From Oscheius onirici (lineage: Eukaryota; Nematoda; Chromadorea; Rhabditida; Rhabditidae): a stretch of DNA of 64,000 bases. Below, one piece after another: positions 10,817 through 21,857 of this stretch. The stretch spans positions 930,001 to 994,000 of the forward strand of contig OW051470.1 in the NCBI GenBank assembly GCA_932521025.1, written 5' to 3'. The notes below the pieces were generated by a model, which did not search any database, had not been told where the DNA came from, and saw only the letters and a list, made by a program, of their open reading frames with translations. The translations under genes and the position numbers were made by a program. The stretch's first letter is position 1. Every line of letters starts with the position of its first letter.

Positions 10817-12540
10817 ATGCTTTCAGTTTTTTCGGTTACTGCATTTTTGACCTTTTCCATGGAGGAAGACGATTGACTCTTCTAACAAAACAGTATCCGG
10901 ACAGTAAGATTATGAGACATGGGCGGCTATAACTAAAACTATCTCTTGACTACAGCATCAGTCAAGAGAAGCCGAGATTTAAGAGCTACAGTACGAGCTA
11001 GAGACTAAAATTTGACCTTCGTTTCTTTGTCACCGTACCAGTCGGTCCCCCTGAGATGCGCATCTGTTTTTACTGTTTACAACCTCAGAGTCTGGCGCGG
11101 CAAGCTGACTCACGGGTCGACTACTCTTACCCGACTGACCAGATGTTTCGCGGAAACAGTCTTTCTTCCTAACTTCCTCTTACCAATTGGCATTATTGTT
11201 CTGAATGGTCAGTTCGGTTCAGAATTGACCCATAAATCCCATGTTTATAGTCTGTCCTTTCAAAACAGTGCAAGTTGAGTCATTTTCGTGTAAACTATGA
11301 ACTGGACGATAATAACACTCTTTCCATTCCCCCATTCCATTTCAGTTCCTCTCCAGTTCTATTGGATGCCCGGACTGGTCAAACTGCATACGTTTCTAGG
11401 GAGCGGTGTAGGTGAGCCTAGTGAAAGTCAGTTCAATGACCAGATGAGATTATGAGTCACATGGTCAACTTTTTGACCGGCCGTTTTTAAAACAGTGAGA
11501 GTCAGTGACCGAGAGTCTAGAGAGGATGCGTCGAGAGAATATGATGAGGACAGGCACGGTAATGTGATCAAATCTGACCAGGGACTGGAAAGAACTGTGA
11601 CTAGTAATCATTGTAACTGGCTCTCATTGGAACTGATTCAAGATAGACTCTGTTCAGTTACTCTCAATCTGTTCCAAGGCTTCCCGTTGATGAGCGAACA
11701 GAGAGTGAGTCATGTGGTCAGCCTTGCCCTGTGACCAGCAGTGACACTTACTGGAACTTATTCAGAAGAGACCAACTCGCTACCTTTACTTTTCTTGATT
11801 CTTTTTCAACGACGTTTTTTTAGTTGCTGGATTTTTGGTACAATTTTACAAGTTTATTCGCTGTATCAAGTCTATATTCGACAAGAGCGGCTCTTCGGAC
11901 AGAGACAGACCAGGGCGGTGCTGTAAATTCCTCGGAGTTTTGGTACCTCACGCGGCAAAAAAATCTAAAAATGATCGATATTTCGAGGTCTGGTATTTCG
12001 TGATCGCGCCTGATCGCTGCTCGCGATTGCATGCGAGGGTTGTGCGATCGCTTGCGATCAAAAAGTCTGCTCGTGCTCGCGCTCGCATGAATCCGGTAGC
12101 TGTTGATCGCGCTCGCACAAAAGTTGGCTGATCGCCCATCCCTGGTTTAGTAGCTTCCAACGTCTTCAGTAGTTTCCAACTGATCAGTTAACAGAGTTTG
12201 AGTCAAAGGGGCATCCTTACCAGTGACCAAAAAACGTCTCTTATTGTAACTGATCAAAAAGCGTTCGACTCAGTTCAGTCACTCTTGGACTCAGTTCAGA
12301 TACCCTCAATTTGGAGACAGAGAGTCCCGAGAGTCAAGTATTTATCAGTACAAATAACCAATGAATCCAAGACACCGAACCAGGAGATCCAGAGAATATC
12401 AACTGCCTCAGCAACCTCTCTCTTTTCTTGTTCTCTGCCCTCATAGTCCCATGCCAACTCGTACCCATAAATCGGCTCTAACTGAGGGTCATTTCACAAC
12501 TCTTCCTTCCTCTCAAGCCCCTAACTCTCTCATTTTAGAG
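10817..12540. other. Intergenic spacer with a palindromic CpG-rich island
   Basis: No supported exon. The island at about 11995-12145 is described separately. The last bases before 12541 read CTCATTTTAG, the acceptor for the next small gene. Confidence 0.4.
11995..12145. repeat. GATCGC/GCTCGC-rich island
   Basis: Dense repeats of GATCGC, GCTCGC and GCGATC ending in GCCCATCCCTGG. Two other islands in the window (22775-22946 and 55490-55735) are built similarly from a different short palindromic word (TTCG/CGAAC); the one at 22.8 kb ends in GCCCAACCCTGA. A common class of repeat is inferred; its mechanism is unknown. Confidence 0.5.
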
Positions 12541-12881
12541 ATGAGATATGTCCGCCTCCTGTACCAGTCCTTTCTCTCAGTCTCCATCCTTGACTTTCTT
12601 CTCTTCAGTACATTTCTGGTCATTCTGACCTGTCTACTCTTCAGTATCCTGGCCGTACTTTTTGCCTACCTCGATCCGTCGGCGGTAACAAAAGTTTCTT
12701 TCCTAAATGTACGTTCTTCTAGGTACACCTGCGCCGCCACCTCCAACAGAACAACTTTGTCGCTCTCCGGCCGTTCAGCCATCGAGCTATGGAGAGACGG
12801 CTGCATGTAAACTTTAGGAATATCCGGCCCGACGTTGCTAGGGAGCTTTTTAGGACGGGAGAAGATGTTAGGAGAAGATAG
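12541..12881 (+). CDS. Small membrane protein, two exons (cluster member 5)
   Basis: Exons 12541-12684 and 12723-12881 with a 38-nt phase-0 intron (GTAACA...TTCTAG), 100 aa. Residues 5-42 are hydrophobic (FLLFSTFLVILTCLLFSILA in the core), long enough for one extended helix or a hairpin. The tail is strongly basic (VHLRRHLQQNNFVALRPFSH, later RRLHVNFRNIR, ending VRRR). The ATG stands 2 nt after CTCATTTTAG. The very short intron and clean basic tail make the two-exon model convincing. No homologous family recognised. Confidence 0.7.
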
Positions 12882-14005
12882 TTTTTCTATGATGAATGAA
12901 TGTTTTGATGATGTAAGAAGGGTCAGACTGAGGGACAGAACAAGAGACCTACAGTACTCTTATCTATGCCCACTGAGCGACTGGAAGAACCGGTTTCCAG
13001 TTCAGGTTTAGCAGTTTTCAGATGAGTCAGGCGATGCGTCAGAGGTTTCCAAAAAAGGAGAAGATATACAATGCTATATTTATTGCATTCGTCGATCTGA
13101 TCACAAGGAAAAACTGCTTCAAACAAGAGAGAAGCTGATTAAAGATGATGAGACAAGCTTCCACGGCGAAGGTACTGAAAAGAATACTCTTTGTCCGCGA
13201 TTTTTAGAGCACGACGGTCGTTTTGTGGAATTCCGAGGCACATGAGCAGAACTTCTGTACGTTAATTTGTCCAGTCGGACTGCGCGATCCATCATTTTTT
13301 TTATATATTCGTCCGCATCTCATCTCGTCTACCGTAGAATGAAACTTATTAACCTTTTTTTCATTATTTTTTTCCAAGGAAACACTTTACTGCACAGTTG
13401 AAATTACAGAGAAAATTCTATTCGACTCTAGCAAAGGAAACCCCAAGAAATACCGTACCTAAGAGAAAAATCGAGAAAAGCACACAGAACAAGGGCCAAG
13501 AGAAGTCGATTTATAAACCGTGTCATGCGAGTAGAAATACCAGAACGGCAACAGGGAAGCTCATCAACAAAATGGGTAAGTGCTGGAAGAGTGTCGGCAT
13601 CGGCAAGTAACTTTCCTTTGAAAGTTCCGCTTTTTTATACTGTAAATTTGACGCAAAAGCTTTCTTTTGTGTGGAAAACATGCACTTAATTGAAGTGCAA
13701 GTAAAGCAATTCTCTTTTGATTGTTCTTTTCCAAACGGTTGTTGAGGCTCATAAATTTGAGTACTGGATTGTTAGGGGCACTGGTTGCTAGGGAGGGCGG
13801 TCTGGAGCCTAATTACTCCGAAGCTGTTCTTTTGGATGAAGAGTTTGTCTTTCTAGCCCTCTGTCCCTCTGTCCCTCTGTCCCTCTGTCCCTCTCTCTGT
13901 CCATCACTGTCACTATTTTGACTTTACGACCTCCCCAATTTTCTGTCCCATCCACCAGTCAGATTTATTTGTCAGTCCAGTACCCAAAAACCTCATCCCA
14001 TCATT
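12882..14005. other. Intergenic spacer with a (CCCTCTGT)n microsatellite
   Basis: No confident gene. An 8-bp repeat CCCTCTGT runs for about five units near 13857-13900. A lysine-rich open frame near 13405-13610 has no clear start. Confidence 0.4.
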
Positions 14006-14196
14006 TTCCAGCATCCTCTTTTCGAGAGAAAGACACCTACAATTTGAGCAGGCTGTCAAAACCGCCGCACCGATTATTAGACGCTGGTATCAGGAGGCCG
14101 TCGTCGTCTTTGAAGAAAAATTACTTTCTGAAAAAGGTAAGCTTATTCACACTATTCTACTTGAAACAGATGCCGATTCTCTCCCTTCCAGAACTG

Positions 14197-14527
14197 ATGT
14201 CGGCCGAATGGGCAATTGTTATGGGATTGGTTTGTCTTCTGGCTCCATGTCTCTGTCTCTTTCTTATTTGGATTTTTGCAAATATGGCACCGGAGGTAAG
14301 AAGACTGAAACATACTAATGATTAAAAATTTCCAGCAAGCCCTAGACCGTCCACCGATTCTCCCAAAGAATTTTCGCGGACCCTACAGGTCTACTTCTGT
14401 CTCTTCCGCCACTCCTTCCATTGATGAACCTTCCGACGAAAGTATTTCCCCTCCAGACAGCGATCGACCACCTAGTTATCATGACGGTCTACCCAGTTAT
14501 AGAGAATTGTACGGAACTATTGTCTAG
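14197..14527 (+). CDS. Small single-pass membrane protein with PPxY tail (cluster member 6)
   Basis: Exons 14197-14295 and 14336-14527 with a 40-nt phase-0 intron, 96 aa. Helix at residues 5-27 (WAIVMGLVCLLAPCLCLFLI). The tail is rich in Pro, Ser and acidic residues and ends RPPSYHDGLPSYRELYGTIV. PPSY is a PPxY motif, the binding site of WW domains such as those of NEDD4-family ligases; LPSY just after it is a near match. A CTTCCAG acceptor is 5 nt upstream of the ATG. A stretch at 14011-14140, open in frame and ending in a good donor, would splice in frame to this exon (phase 1), so the protein could be longer at its N-terminus; that stretch has no ATG of its own. Confidence 0.72.
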
Positions 14528-14583
14528 TGATAAACTACTCCTTTCATAGTGTACCAAACTTTTGTTGGAAATAGTCCGAAATA

Positions 14584-15019
14584 CAGCGTGGCCGATAAGT
14601 ATTGGCGCGCGCAAAAACGCGTTCGTTTCTCGAAAAAAAAGCATTTTTTTTATTGAAGCAACTAAACGTAAACACGGTACACTTGAAGTGTCCTCCATTA
14701 GCTCGGACACAGGACTCCAGGCGTGGGTAAACGGAATCGACAGTGCGTCGACGTTTATGTTATCCCAGATTTTGATGAGTTCGCGTGATCCAAATTGGTG
14801 ATTTTTCGGTTCTTCAGTTGGTCTTTCATGTAACCCAATACAGTAAAGTCCAGTGGATTGAGATATGGGCTGTTGGAAGGACATTGATCCTTGGTGAAAC
14901 CAGTGAAACGATATATTATGGGAAACATTATCCAAAAATACACAAAATAACACAAAGAAGTCGGATCTTGGTTGCAACTAACTCAGAAAAATTCGCGCCA
15001 ATACTTTTTGGCCACCCTG
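14584..15019 (-). mobile_element. Tc1/mariner-type element, internally deleted
   Basis: 436 bp flanked on both sides by the dinucleotide TA (14582-14583, 15020-15021), the expected target duplication. Terminal inverted repeats: CAGCGTGGCCGATAAGTATT at the left, and CAGGGTGGCCAAAAAGTATT read inward on the other strand at the right. The minus strand carries a transposase C-terminal fragment with NSPYLNPLDFTVLGYMKDQL, the S-P-x-L-N-P-x-(D) signature of Tc1/mariner (IS630) DDE transposases. The frame is broken and the N-terminal DNA-binding part is missing, so it is non-autonomous. Confidence 0.88.
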
Positions 15020-16140
15020 TACTTTTGAACTGAATATTATGGTAGGTCCGCAAAGATGTTCTGTGACAAACTTAGCCAAAAAAGGTCAGTAAACTACAGT
15101 AGTCCTTCCGGGGCAAACAAGTTTATTCGCGTAACTGGAGATCTAATAGGGAAGCGGACATCTCTCTATGACGGGATGAGGGGTGGAGGTAACAGTGAAG
15201 CATTGCAGCCGGGAAGCTTGTTTTCTTCCAAACAGTCCTTTAAATAGCCCAGAAGTTTTTACTTTTTCGAACGTAAATTTTAGCTTCTACGCGATAAATT
15301 TTCGAACAATTTTAACGTTTTTTTTTACATACGCTTTCAGCTTAAAAAAAGTATATAGGGGCAGAAATTCTAGAAGAAAAAACAGTTCTAGCTTCTTCTT
15401 GGGGACAACTTCAACCTCTCACTTACACTCATTTCAACGTCCTCTTCATTCTCCTCTTCATCAATTTTGTTGAATAAATTGTTCAAATTATGACTTTGTT
15501 GTTCTTTTTTAGCTACTGTACTATTCAAAATGCTCGTTCAAGGGTACTGTACTCTCCTTGTTGCATAAGGTTACTGTGCATGCCCTGAAGTCTGAATGGA
15601 GACTAGAAGAGTCCGGGTGCTGTACTCTTCCTCCAGAATCTGATGCACTGATTACGTTCTTACTGTCTCTGTTGTTGCTCAAGTTTTGTCCTTGTTGTTC
15701 TTTTCGATTATTGATAAATATTCTGATTCAAATATTTTTATCTATTCAATTTCAATTTATTACGATTTCAACGCGTTCACGTGTCGTAGGTTATGCCTGT
15801 TCCATTGGGCTTGTTCGTCTCGCGCCAATTTCATCCAATTCTGTCCCATTTCGCTTGTAAAGCAGTCAGTCCAATGTGGTTTCGGTTGTTATGTAGGTCT
15901 CACTGCTCGCCAAAGTCTCCACTCCAATACTCGCCTTATCCATGTATCGCTGTGGGCTACGAATTTCCATTTTTATTAGTACTGTAATTTTTGCTGAACC
16001 GGAGAACAAATACTTGTCATGTACCCTCTGATAGAGCGCTATATGACTCCGTTTGACTGTTCTGAGATTTCCAAAAAAAATAATGTGCTGACTATGTTCG
16101 TTCTCAACGCGGTTTTCTTTTCTCGAACAAACTACCTTTA
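15020..16140. other. Intergenic, no supported gene
   Basis: AT-rich with scattered open frames lacking splice signals. Nothing further identified. Confidence 0.4.
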
Positions 16141-16141
16141 T

Positions 16142-16929
16142 TTAATCAACATCGTTGAGATCTATCACAACCATTTTGGGCTTCTCCTGAACAGCAGACT
16201 GCACTTGGACTGCTTGACGAACCGGCTGGGCTGGCCGAGAAGCTGGAGTGATCACGACAGTTCTAGTTCTTGTTGGTGGAGCTGTCGATGGAGCGGGACG
16301 TGAAGCTTGCTGAAAACTGAGCTTTAATTATGGAAAAGTATCCTGAAATTTGGAACTTTGCTTTTTTTACCTAGGCAGAGAGACATATGGACAGAATCAC
16401 AAATTTACCAAAGTAGAGTGATTTTGACAGTTCTCCTCCCTCCTGTCCTTTAGCCAAAGATACATCAAGACAGAAATAACAATGAATAATAATGAGCCGA
16501 AAATAGGTCATTGTCACTTGACATTGGACAAGAAAATGAGAGGGAGGCCTCTTGATTGAGCTTTGATTAAAGAACAGTTGGCAGCCGAGTCAGCCGGCCA
16601 CGTTCTGGGGAAGGGTGAGTCAGACAAATGATGCATAGAATGTGTGGAAATTCGAAATAGAAGAAGTGTGAGTCAAGTGGAGAAGGAAACAGAGAGACAG
16701 AGGGACTGTCTGAGAGTCTGGAAGACAGATAGACAGAGAGAAAGACGGTCAGGGGACCGAAAGACATAGAGACAGAGAGATACAGAGACAGAAGGACAGG
16801 GGATTGATAGAGGTAATAGCTCACCGTATTCTTATGAGCTGCACACCCTGACAGGCAGCTCAAATATGAAAGTAGTACAAACAAGAATAAGCAAATGATC
16901 ACGTAAGCTATGTCGCCGAATGTAGACAT
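16142..16929 (-). CDS. Small single-pass membrane protein, two exons (cluster member on - strand)
   Basis: Exons (- strand) 16929-16825 and 16309-16142, phase-0 intron, 90 aa. Helix at residues 7-28 (AYVIICLFLFVLLSYLSCLS), then AAHKNT and the donor GTGAGC. The tail is rich in Pro, Thr, Arg and Val (QASRPAPSTAPPTRTRTVVI) and ends VVIDLNDVD. The stop overlaps AATAAA (TTAAATAAAGG), so the 3' UTR is extremely short. The ATG directly follows CGCTCATAG. It has the same architecture as the + strand members, showing that the family is present in both orientations. Confidence 0.7.
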
Positions 16930-18394
16930 CTATGAGCGCAGAAGAGAGGATAGCTGCCAACCGGATTGGAAAGAGGAGAAGGACATTGGGTTGTGTAGTC
17001 ATCTAGAAGGGGGCCAGCTGTTTTCCACGAATTGAGAGTCGGTCTCTCTGTCTCTTATCTGACCTTTAAAATATCCTGTGACGTCACTGGACCACCCGGT
17101 TCCTACGGACTTTTACCTTAAAAGGTCAGATTAACTTATCAGGGGTCAAAGGATCTTTAATGGGCAGTCAGACAACAAGATCGTGTATTAAGAAGGGTTT
17201 CAAGACTCGTCGAGTCTGTCTCCAGACTGACTCTCTTCAGTCTTTGCACTCTCTAACTCTCGAATCATCCGATCTGACCTCTAGCTTTTGACTCACGGCG
17301 TAAACACTGTTTCACTTATAGCTAGCATCGCCTTTGCTAGCATTTGCTCGCATTTATCTCGGGAACGAATCGTCCGCTAAATTTCTTTTGGAACAACTTG
17401 AATTGAATTTTTTTTATAGTTTAGACTGTTTTGGCAGTTAGTCTTTTACTTGTCATAGCGAGTCGGAAGCTCCATTTTGTTCTAGACTCGCCAAGCGTTT
17501 ATCTTTTGAAAAAGGCCACATACATTTTTCAAGAGGATTTATATGTTTTCATATCTTAGATTTATCTATGATGGTCAATGACTCGGTCTCATTATTCACT
17601 AGGTACAATTCACCAGCTTCTATCAACATTTTTCTTGAGATAATCTCTCTAGCGAGCCGGAAGTTGTTCTCTTAGTCTCTTCCTATCGTTTAGCGTCCAA
17701 GTCGTTGTTGCACTTTCTTTCTAAATTTGAGGTCGTGATTTTCCTAGCCCAGCCGAGTTTTCTCCTATCCGCTGTTCGCAGGATATTCAGAGATAAATCT
17801 TGACATGAGAAACCGAAATCATTAGCAAATTGTATGTCCACGTTCGTAACTGTACAGTTTCTGATCACTTGACTCATTCTTAGTCGTCATGTCCTCCTCA
17901 AAACCTTTGAAGCAAGAGTTTTTACTCACCCTCTCCTACTGCTAGCTCTGAACAAAACACCTCCTTGCTCCCATCTTTCCAAAGAAATCCCCCCTTCTGT
18001 CCTTGAAATTCGCCTCGCAGCTGGAATTGTTTGTCTCATCTGTTGCGAAACGGTTCACGAAAAAAGCCCGCGACAAAAATTTGAGGACCACGTGTTGACA
18101 ATAACATGTTTATGCGGATGAGAAGGAGCGGGGCACTGCCATGGTTATTTACAGTCTAGGTAGTGAAGCTTCCGTTTCCTCGAAGATCCTTGTTTTGGAT
18201 CCAAAATTGGATCATAAACTTGCTGTTTAACTCGCCCACTCGCTGTGCCAGATTTTTACAATTCCTGCACCGGGTGGCCAACCTTCACTTTTTTTTTGAT
18301 TTTCTTTTCTATCGTTTTAAACTTCTTCTCAATCTCTGAGTCTTTGAGTAGTGTAAGATGGACCAGATTGTTTGCAAATAATGGCAAAAACGTT
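16930..18394. other. Intergenic spacer
   Basis: No confident exon. A minus-strand open frame at 17683-17877 codes 64 aa of plausible protein-like composition but has no partner exon or acceptor that I can defend. Confidence 0.4.
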
Positions 18395-18453
18395 ATTTGT
18401 TGGCAGGATTCAAGCCGCCGATCTTTAAATTATCAGGCTAATGTGTTAGCCAC
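18395..18453 (-). repeat. tRNA-like sequence interrupted by a MITE
   Basis: Read on the minus strand it has a D-arm/A-box-like GTGGCTAACACATTAG, then AGCCTGATAATTTAAAGATC and a B-box-like GGCTTGAATCC followed by TGCC. The family A MITE (18454-18938) sits exactly at the A-box end and GCCAC recurs on the other side. It is probably a tRNA-derived repeat or tRNA pseudogene. Confidence 0.45.
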
Positions 18454-18938
18454 TATAGTCTATTTCCAACGAATATAGCCACCAGAACAAATTCAAATCT
18501 GGGTGCGCGTGAATGCAAATTTGTTGATTTTTTACATTTTTGATTATTTCTGCTTCTTTTTTATGTTTTTCTGTTACTCTAATCGAATTCTACGCATATT
18601 AAAACCTAAATGTCTTAAAAACACGTAAAAACACTACGTTTTCGCTGATTTTTGGCTTAGAAATACTATTTTCTCGCTAAAATGGTTATATTTTTCCAAA
18701 AACTGGCTATATCTATCAGTTTCGTTGTCATATAAGTATTTTTTTCACGTAGAGCTCGAAAATAAGGTCGAAAACATCGAAGAATGTCGAAAACCCATGG
18801 AAACATACAGCTTTTGATTAAATACAACGAGAATCGCATGATGACGGACCGTGATCGTGTCGGGACCAGTCAATTTCGTTTTCGAAAATCCTTTAAAGAA
18901 TTGATTTGGTGGCTATATTCGTTGGAAATAGACTATAG
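18454..18938. mobile_element. MITE-like element, family A copy 2
   Basis: 485 bp with about 31-bp near-perfect terminal inverted repeats beginning TATAGTCTATTTCCAACGAA. GCCAC is present immediately before (18449-18453) and after (18939-18943) and is the likely target duplication. Interior blocks match copies at 580-1064 and 49394-49887. No transposase coding. Confidence 0.85.
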
Positions 18939-19328
18939 GCCACGAGGGAAAAGTTTCGCAAAAGTTTTGGTCACCTTCTTACCATGTTTACACTGATAGG
19001 CCGTTAAATTGAAAATATTGGCTAGTTCTGGTTCAAAACTGTCCACTCCTTGACACGAAATGGTCCTCGATTCACATTTTTTTTGACTGATATTATTTTT
19101 GGAAAAAACAGTCTATCTTCATCGCGAGAAAATAACTCCATTTCGAGTCGAGAGATTATTGGAATGTTTATTTTCGCCGGCTGAAACAGAAGTGACTCAA
19201 TGCGTTTCGCACTCCCCGTACAGTGTCCTTTCGTGTCATCTGACCCATTACTCAACCGTTCCTTGACTCTTGTTTACTCTACTTTCTTTCTCAGCATTCA
19301 ATCTTTCAGACCCAACTAATTCTCTGAA

Positions 19329-19745
19329 ATGGAGAATTATGCCCCGTGTCTGTTCTACCTTGGCTTCTTCGCCCTCGTCTTTATCATGATTTTGGGCAAC
19401 TGGCTCTGCGACAGATCCCGTAAGCGAAGCATGGAGAAGGAGATTCGTCGTCAGGCAGACTACTATGTGAGTAAAGGAGAAAGGAACAAAGAGTAAAAGA
19501 GACAAAGAGTCAGAGGGATAGAGTGGCAGAGACCCTGATCAGACCCATCCCCATTCCAGACCGAAGCCGCCAAGACGAACCACGTCATTCGGTTCGGAGA
19601 CGAAATTCTTCTCGTCCCCCGTACTCCAGAGCTTTCGACCAAGAACAATTTTTTCTCCTTCTCTGTAGCCAACGAGACATTGCCGCCGCCGTGCACTTTC
19701 ATCGATCGAAGGACCATGGAATTTCTGGAGCATCCGAGAAACTAA
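19329..19745 (+). CDS. Small single-pass membrane protein, two exons (cluster member 7)
   Basis: Exons 19329-19466 and 19560-19745, phase-0 intron, 107 aa. Helix at residues 6-27 (PCLFYLGFFALVFIMILGNW), followed by the basic juxtamembrane run CDRSRKRSMEKEIRRQADYY ending at the donor GTGAGT. The tail (TEAAKTNHVIRFGDEILLVP onward) is mixed and ends EFLEHPRN. An acceptor CTTTCAG lies 18 nt before the ATG. Positive-inside rule gives N-out, C-in. No known family. Confidence 0.75.
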
Positions 19746-20690
19746 GACTGTCATAGTCTGTCCCTGTACTCTCTCAGTACTTAGTCTGTATATTTTGTCT
19801 CTATACCTGGCTGACTTCCCGAAATGTTTGTCCTCATCCCTCTTTCAATGACTAGATTGTTCCACATTCTGAGAGTATCTGAGATTTTTCAGTACTCTAT
19901 TCCCTGACCACTACTTTTTCCTGTCCAGTACTTTTACCATGTTTCCTTACTGACATTTTCGCTGACCAGTACTTTTTGGAGCCCCTGTGTCTATTCATAA
20001 CTACAGAACCTCAGGGTAAGTGTTCTGACCCTTTATCTGTATGACTCTGTTTCTTAACTCAACCCATCCCAAAACGACTCACAGGTTTGGAACTCAATCT
20101 CTGTACTCTTCCTTCTATCTCTATCGTCCCTGTCCTCCAATCCCAGAAAATATTAGTTTCGAACTATGTCTCCTATCCTGTCCTCATTGCTAAAGCATCA
20201 CAAGCTCTGTTTTCTTCGTCCATTCTCTTACTCCCAGAGGTTCAGTAGTTTGAGACTCTATCCCTGTATTCCCCCTCCTAAATCTCCTTTCTATTCACTG
20301 GTTCCGAACTTTTTGTAGAACGAAGAAAGTCTCTATGTCTCTCATCCCTCGACTAGTATAGTTCCAGTTCTCCCCTAGTCTTAGTTCCCTTGACCCAATG
20401 CTCGAACCATATCCAACGACTGCCTAATTTATCAGAGTAATAATAAATTATGTGTCTCTCTTTATCTGTAGTACACAGTCATTGCTTAAAACATGGCGTC
20501 AAATCGAACATAGATACGTAACTATAGTTGCCTTATTCTGAAATTCATTATTTTTTCGATCCAGTATGAAAGCCGGTAAAAGCGAGCCCAGAGGGTCTAA
20601 AGCGAAGCCTTTGTTAAAGTCACTACGTTTCCGAACAACGTCTGAAAATTCATTCATTCCAAACGTCCTCTCCCTTTCTCCTCCTCTCCA
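19746..20690. other. Pyrimidine-rich intergenic spacer
   Basis: Contains many CAGTACT, CTGTCC and GTACTCT motifs; no supported exon. Confidence 0.4.
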
Positions 20691-20691
20691 A

Positions 20692-20954
20692 ATGGATGCC
20701 CTAATCATGACCTGCGTCATCATCTACGGAGTCATTATCGGCGCTATCTGTGGAATCAATGGCATTTGTCTGGCTTTCGGAGTACGTTTTTCTCTTGTTT
20801 TCTTTACAAGAATGGATATTTTTAGAAGAATATGGTCTAGATCCGCTCATCAGCTCTGGAAGAACTCTCTACTCCTGGCTCTTCAGCTCTCACAGACATC
20901 AAAATCTGTAGTGATCTCTCCTTCTCGTATTCAATAAAGTTTCTTCTTCTCTGA
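20692..20954 (+). CDS. Small single-pass membrane protein (cluster member 8, exon 2 uncertain)
   Basis: Exon 1 at 20692-20781 (30 aa) is a helix with little else: MDALIMTCVIIYGVIIGAIC then GINGICLAFG and donor GTACGT. The most likely exon 2 is 20841-20954, after TGGTCTAG, giving a Ser/Thr-rich tail in phase 0. AATAAA occurs inside this second exon just before the stop, so the true 3' end may differ; an alternative acceptor at 20826 would end after four codons. There is no acceptor right before the ATG, only a CTCCTCTCCA tract. Confidence 0.45.
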
Positions 20955-21709
20955 CTAACCAACGAACTCTCTTCATCCTTGCCTTACTATTTTGTTTCCA
21001 ACGGCCAGTCCTCAGTCGGCTAAATTTTATGACAGTTCCTGCAGAGATAGATCTTTCACCTCCGCTCTTTAGTTTGATTGTTCTTGCGGTTCATTCTTTC
21101 AACATTTTGTGATCATACTTTGACGACCAGTCTCCACCCTGCTAGGCTTAAACCACCCCCTCCCCCCCTCTTTCCCTGTTGCTCTCGTTTTTAAATATCT
21201 TGTTCCTGATCACAACTCCGCTGAATTTTCGCTCATTAAGTTTACGCTGTCAGATTAACATGCAGAAGTTGGATACTCGGCCAACAAATTCCAACTTTCG
21301 CTGCGTATTCTTCAAATTTGTTGCCTGAGTATCCAATTTTTAAATGCTAAGTGGGTCTCGAGGGGAAGAGCTACAATCTTACGATAATCCCTCTTCCTTT
21401 TGAACAGACCATAGAGCTTTTCTCATATCTCGACACCCGAATAACTGCTTTTTAATACGCTTGTCATCAAGCAAAAGAAGCGACGCTATTTTCAAAGTTC
21501 TGAGTCTGCTTTTGATCTCTGAATATACCACTCCCCTCTTTCAACGTCAATTTGTTATCTTTTTTATCTGAATCAACTTTTTCAAGATTTTTTTAGTTTC
21601 CTCTATTCCTCTCCATTTTTTTCAATTAAATATTTCCAGAACTCCCCGTCCGTCATCCAGTTCAGCAACCAGAAAGCAACCAGAAAGAGGTCTCATTCCA
21701 ATCCAATCC
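20955..21709. other. Intergenic spacer with a foldback element
   Basis: The only structured element seen is the hairpin at 21262-21345. TATTTCCAG at about 21640 is a likely trans-splice acceptor for the gene at 21710. Confidence 0.4.
21262..21345. repeat. Small foldback element (family B)
   Basis: Arms TTGGATACTCGGCCAACAAA (from 21269) and its near reverse complement ending at 21336 (TTTGTTGCCTGAGTATCCAA), with a loop of about 24 nt. A related hairpin with the same TTGGATACTC / GAGTATCCAA ends is at 60703-60820. Confidence 0.7.
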
Positions 21710-21857
21710 ATGGAACCTGTGACTCTCATCCTCAAAACTATCCAGATCGGCTTTCTCATCGTCTCCTGCTACCGCTTGGTACGGCTTCTGTTCCCTCCCA
21801 GTATATAGGTTTTTTTAGGTCAAACGCGGTTACAACTTCTACCGTCAGAATGTATAA
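21710..21857 (+). CDS. Very small single-pass membrane protein, two exons (cluster member 9)
   Basis: Exons 21710-21778 and 21819-21857 with a 40-nt phase-0 intron (GTACGG...TTTTTTAG), 35 aa only. Helix at residues 4-21 (VTLILKTIQIGFLIVSCY), then RL, the intron and a basic tail VKRGYNFYRQNV. AATAAA follows near 21947. The shared design (helix, phase-0 intron, basic tail) is the main reason to accept so short a gene. Confidence 0.55.

Noticed and set aside
14489..14977. 162-codon - strand open frame read as a gene
   Set aside because: It runs through the deleted Tc1/mariner element; only a transposase C-terminal fragment is meaningful.
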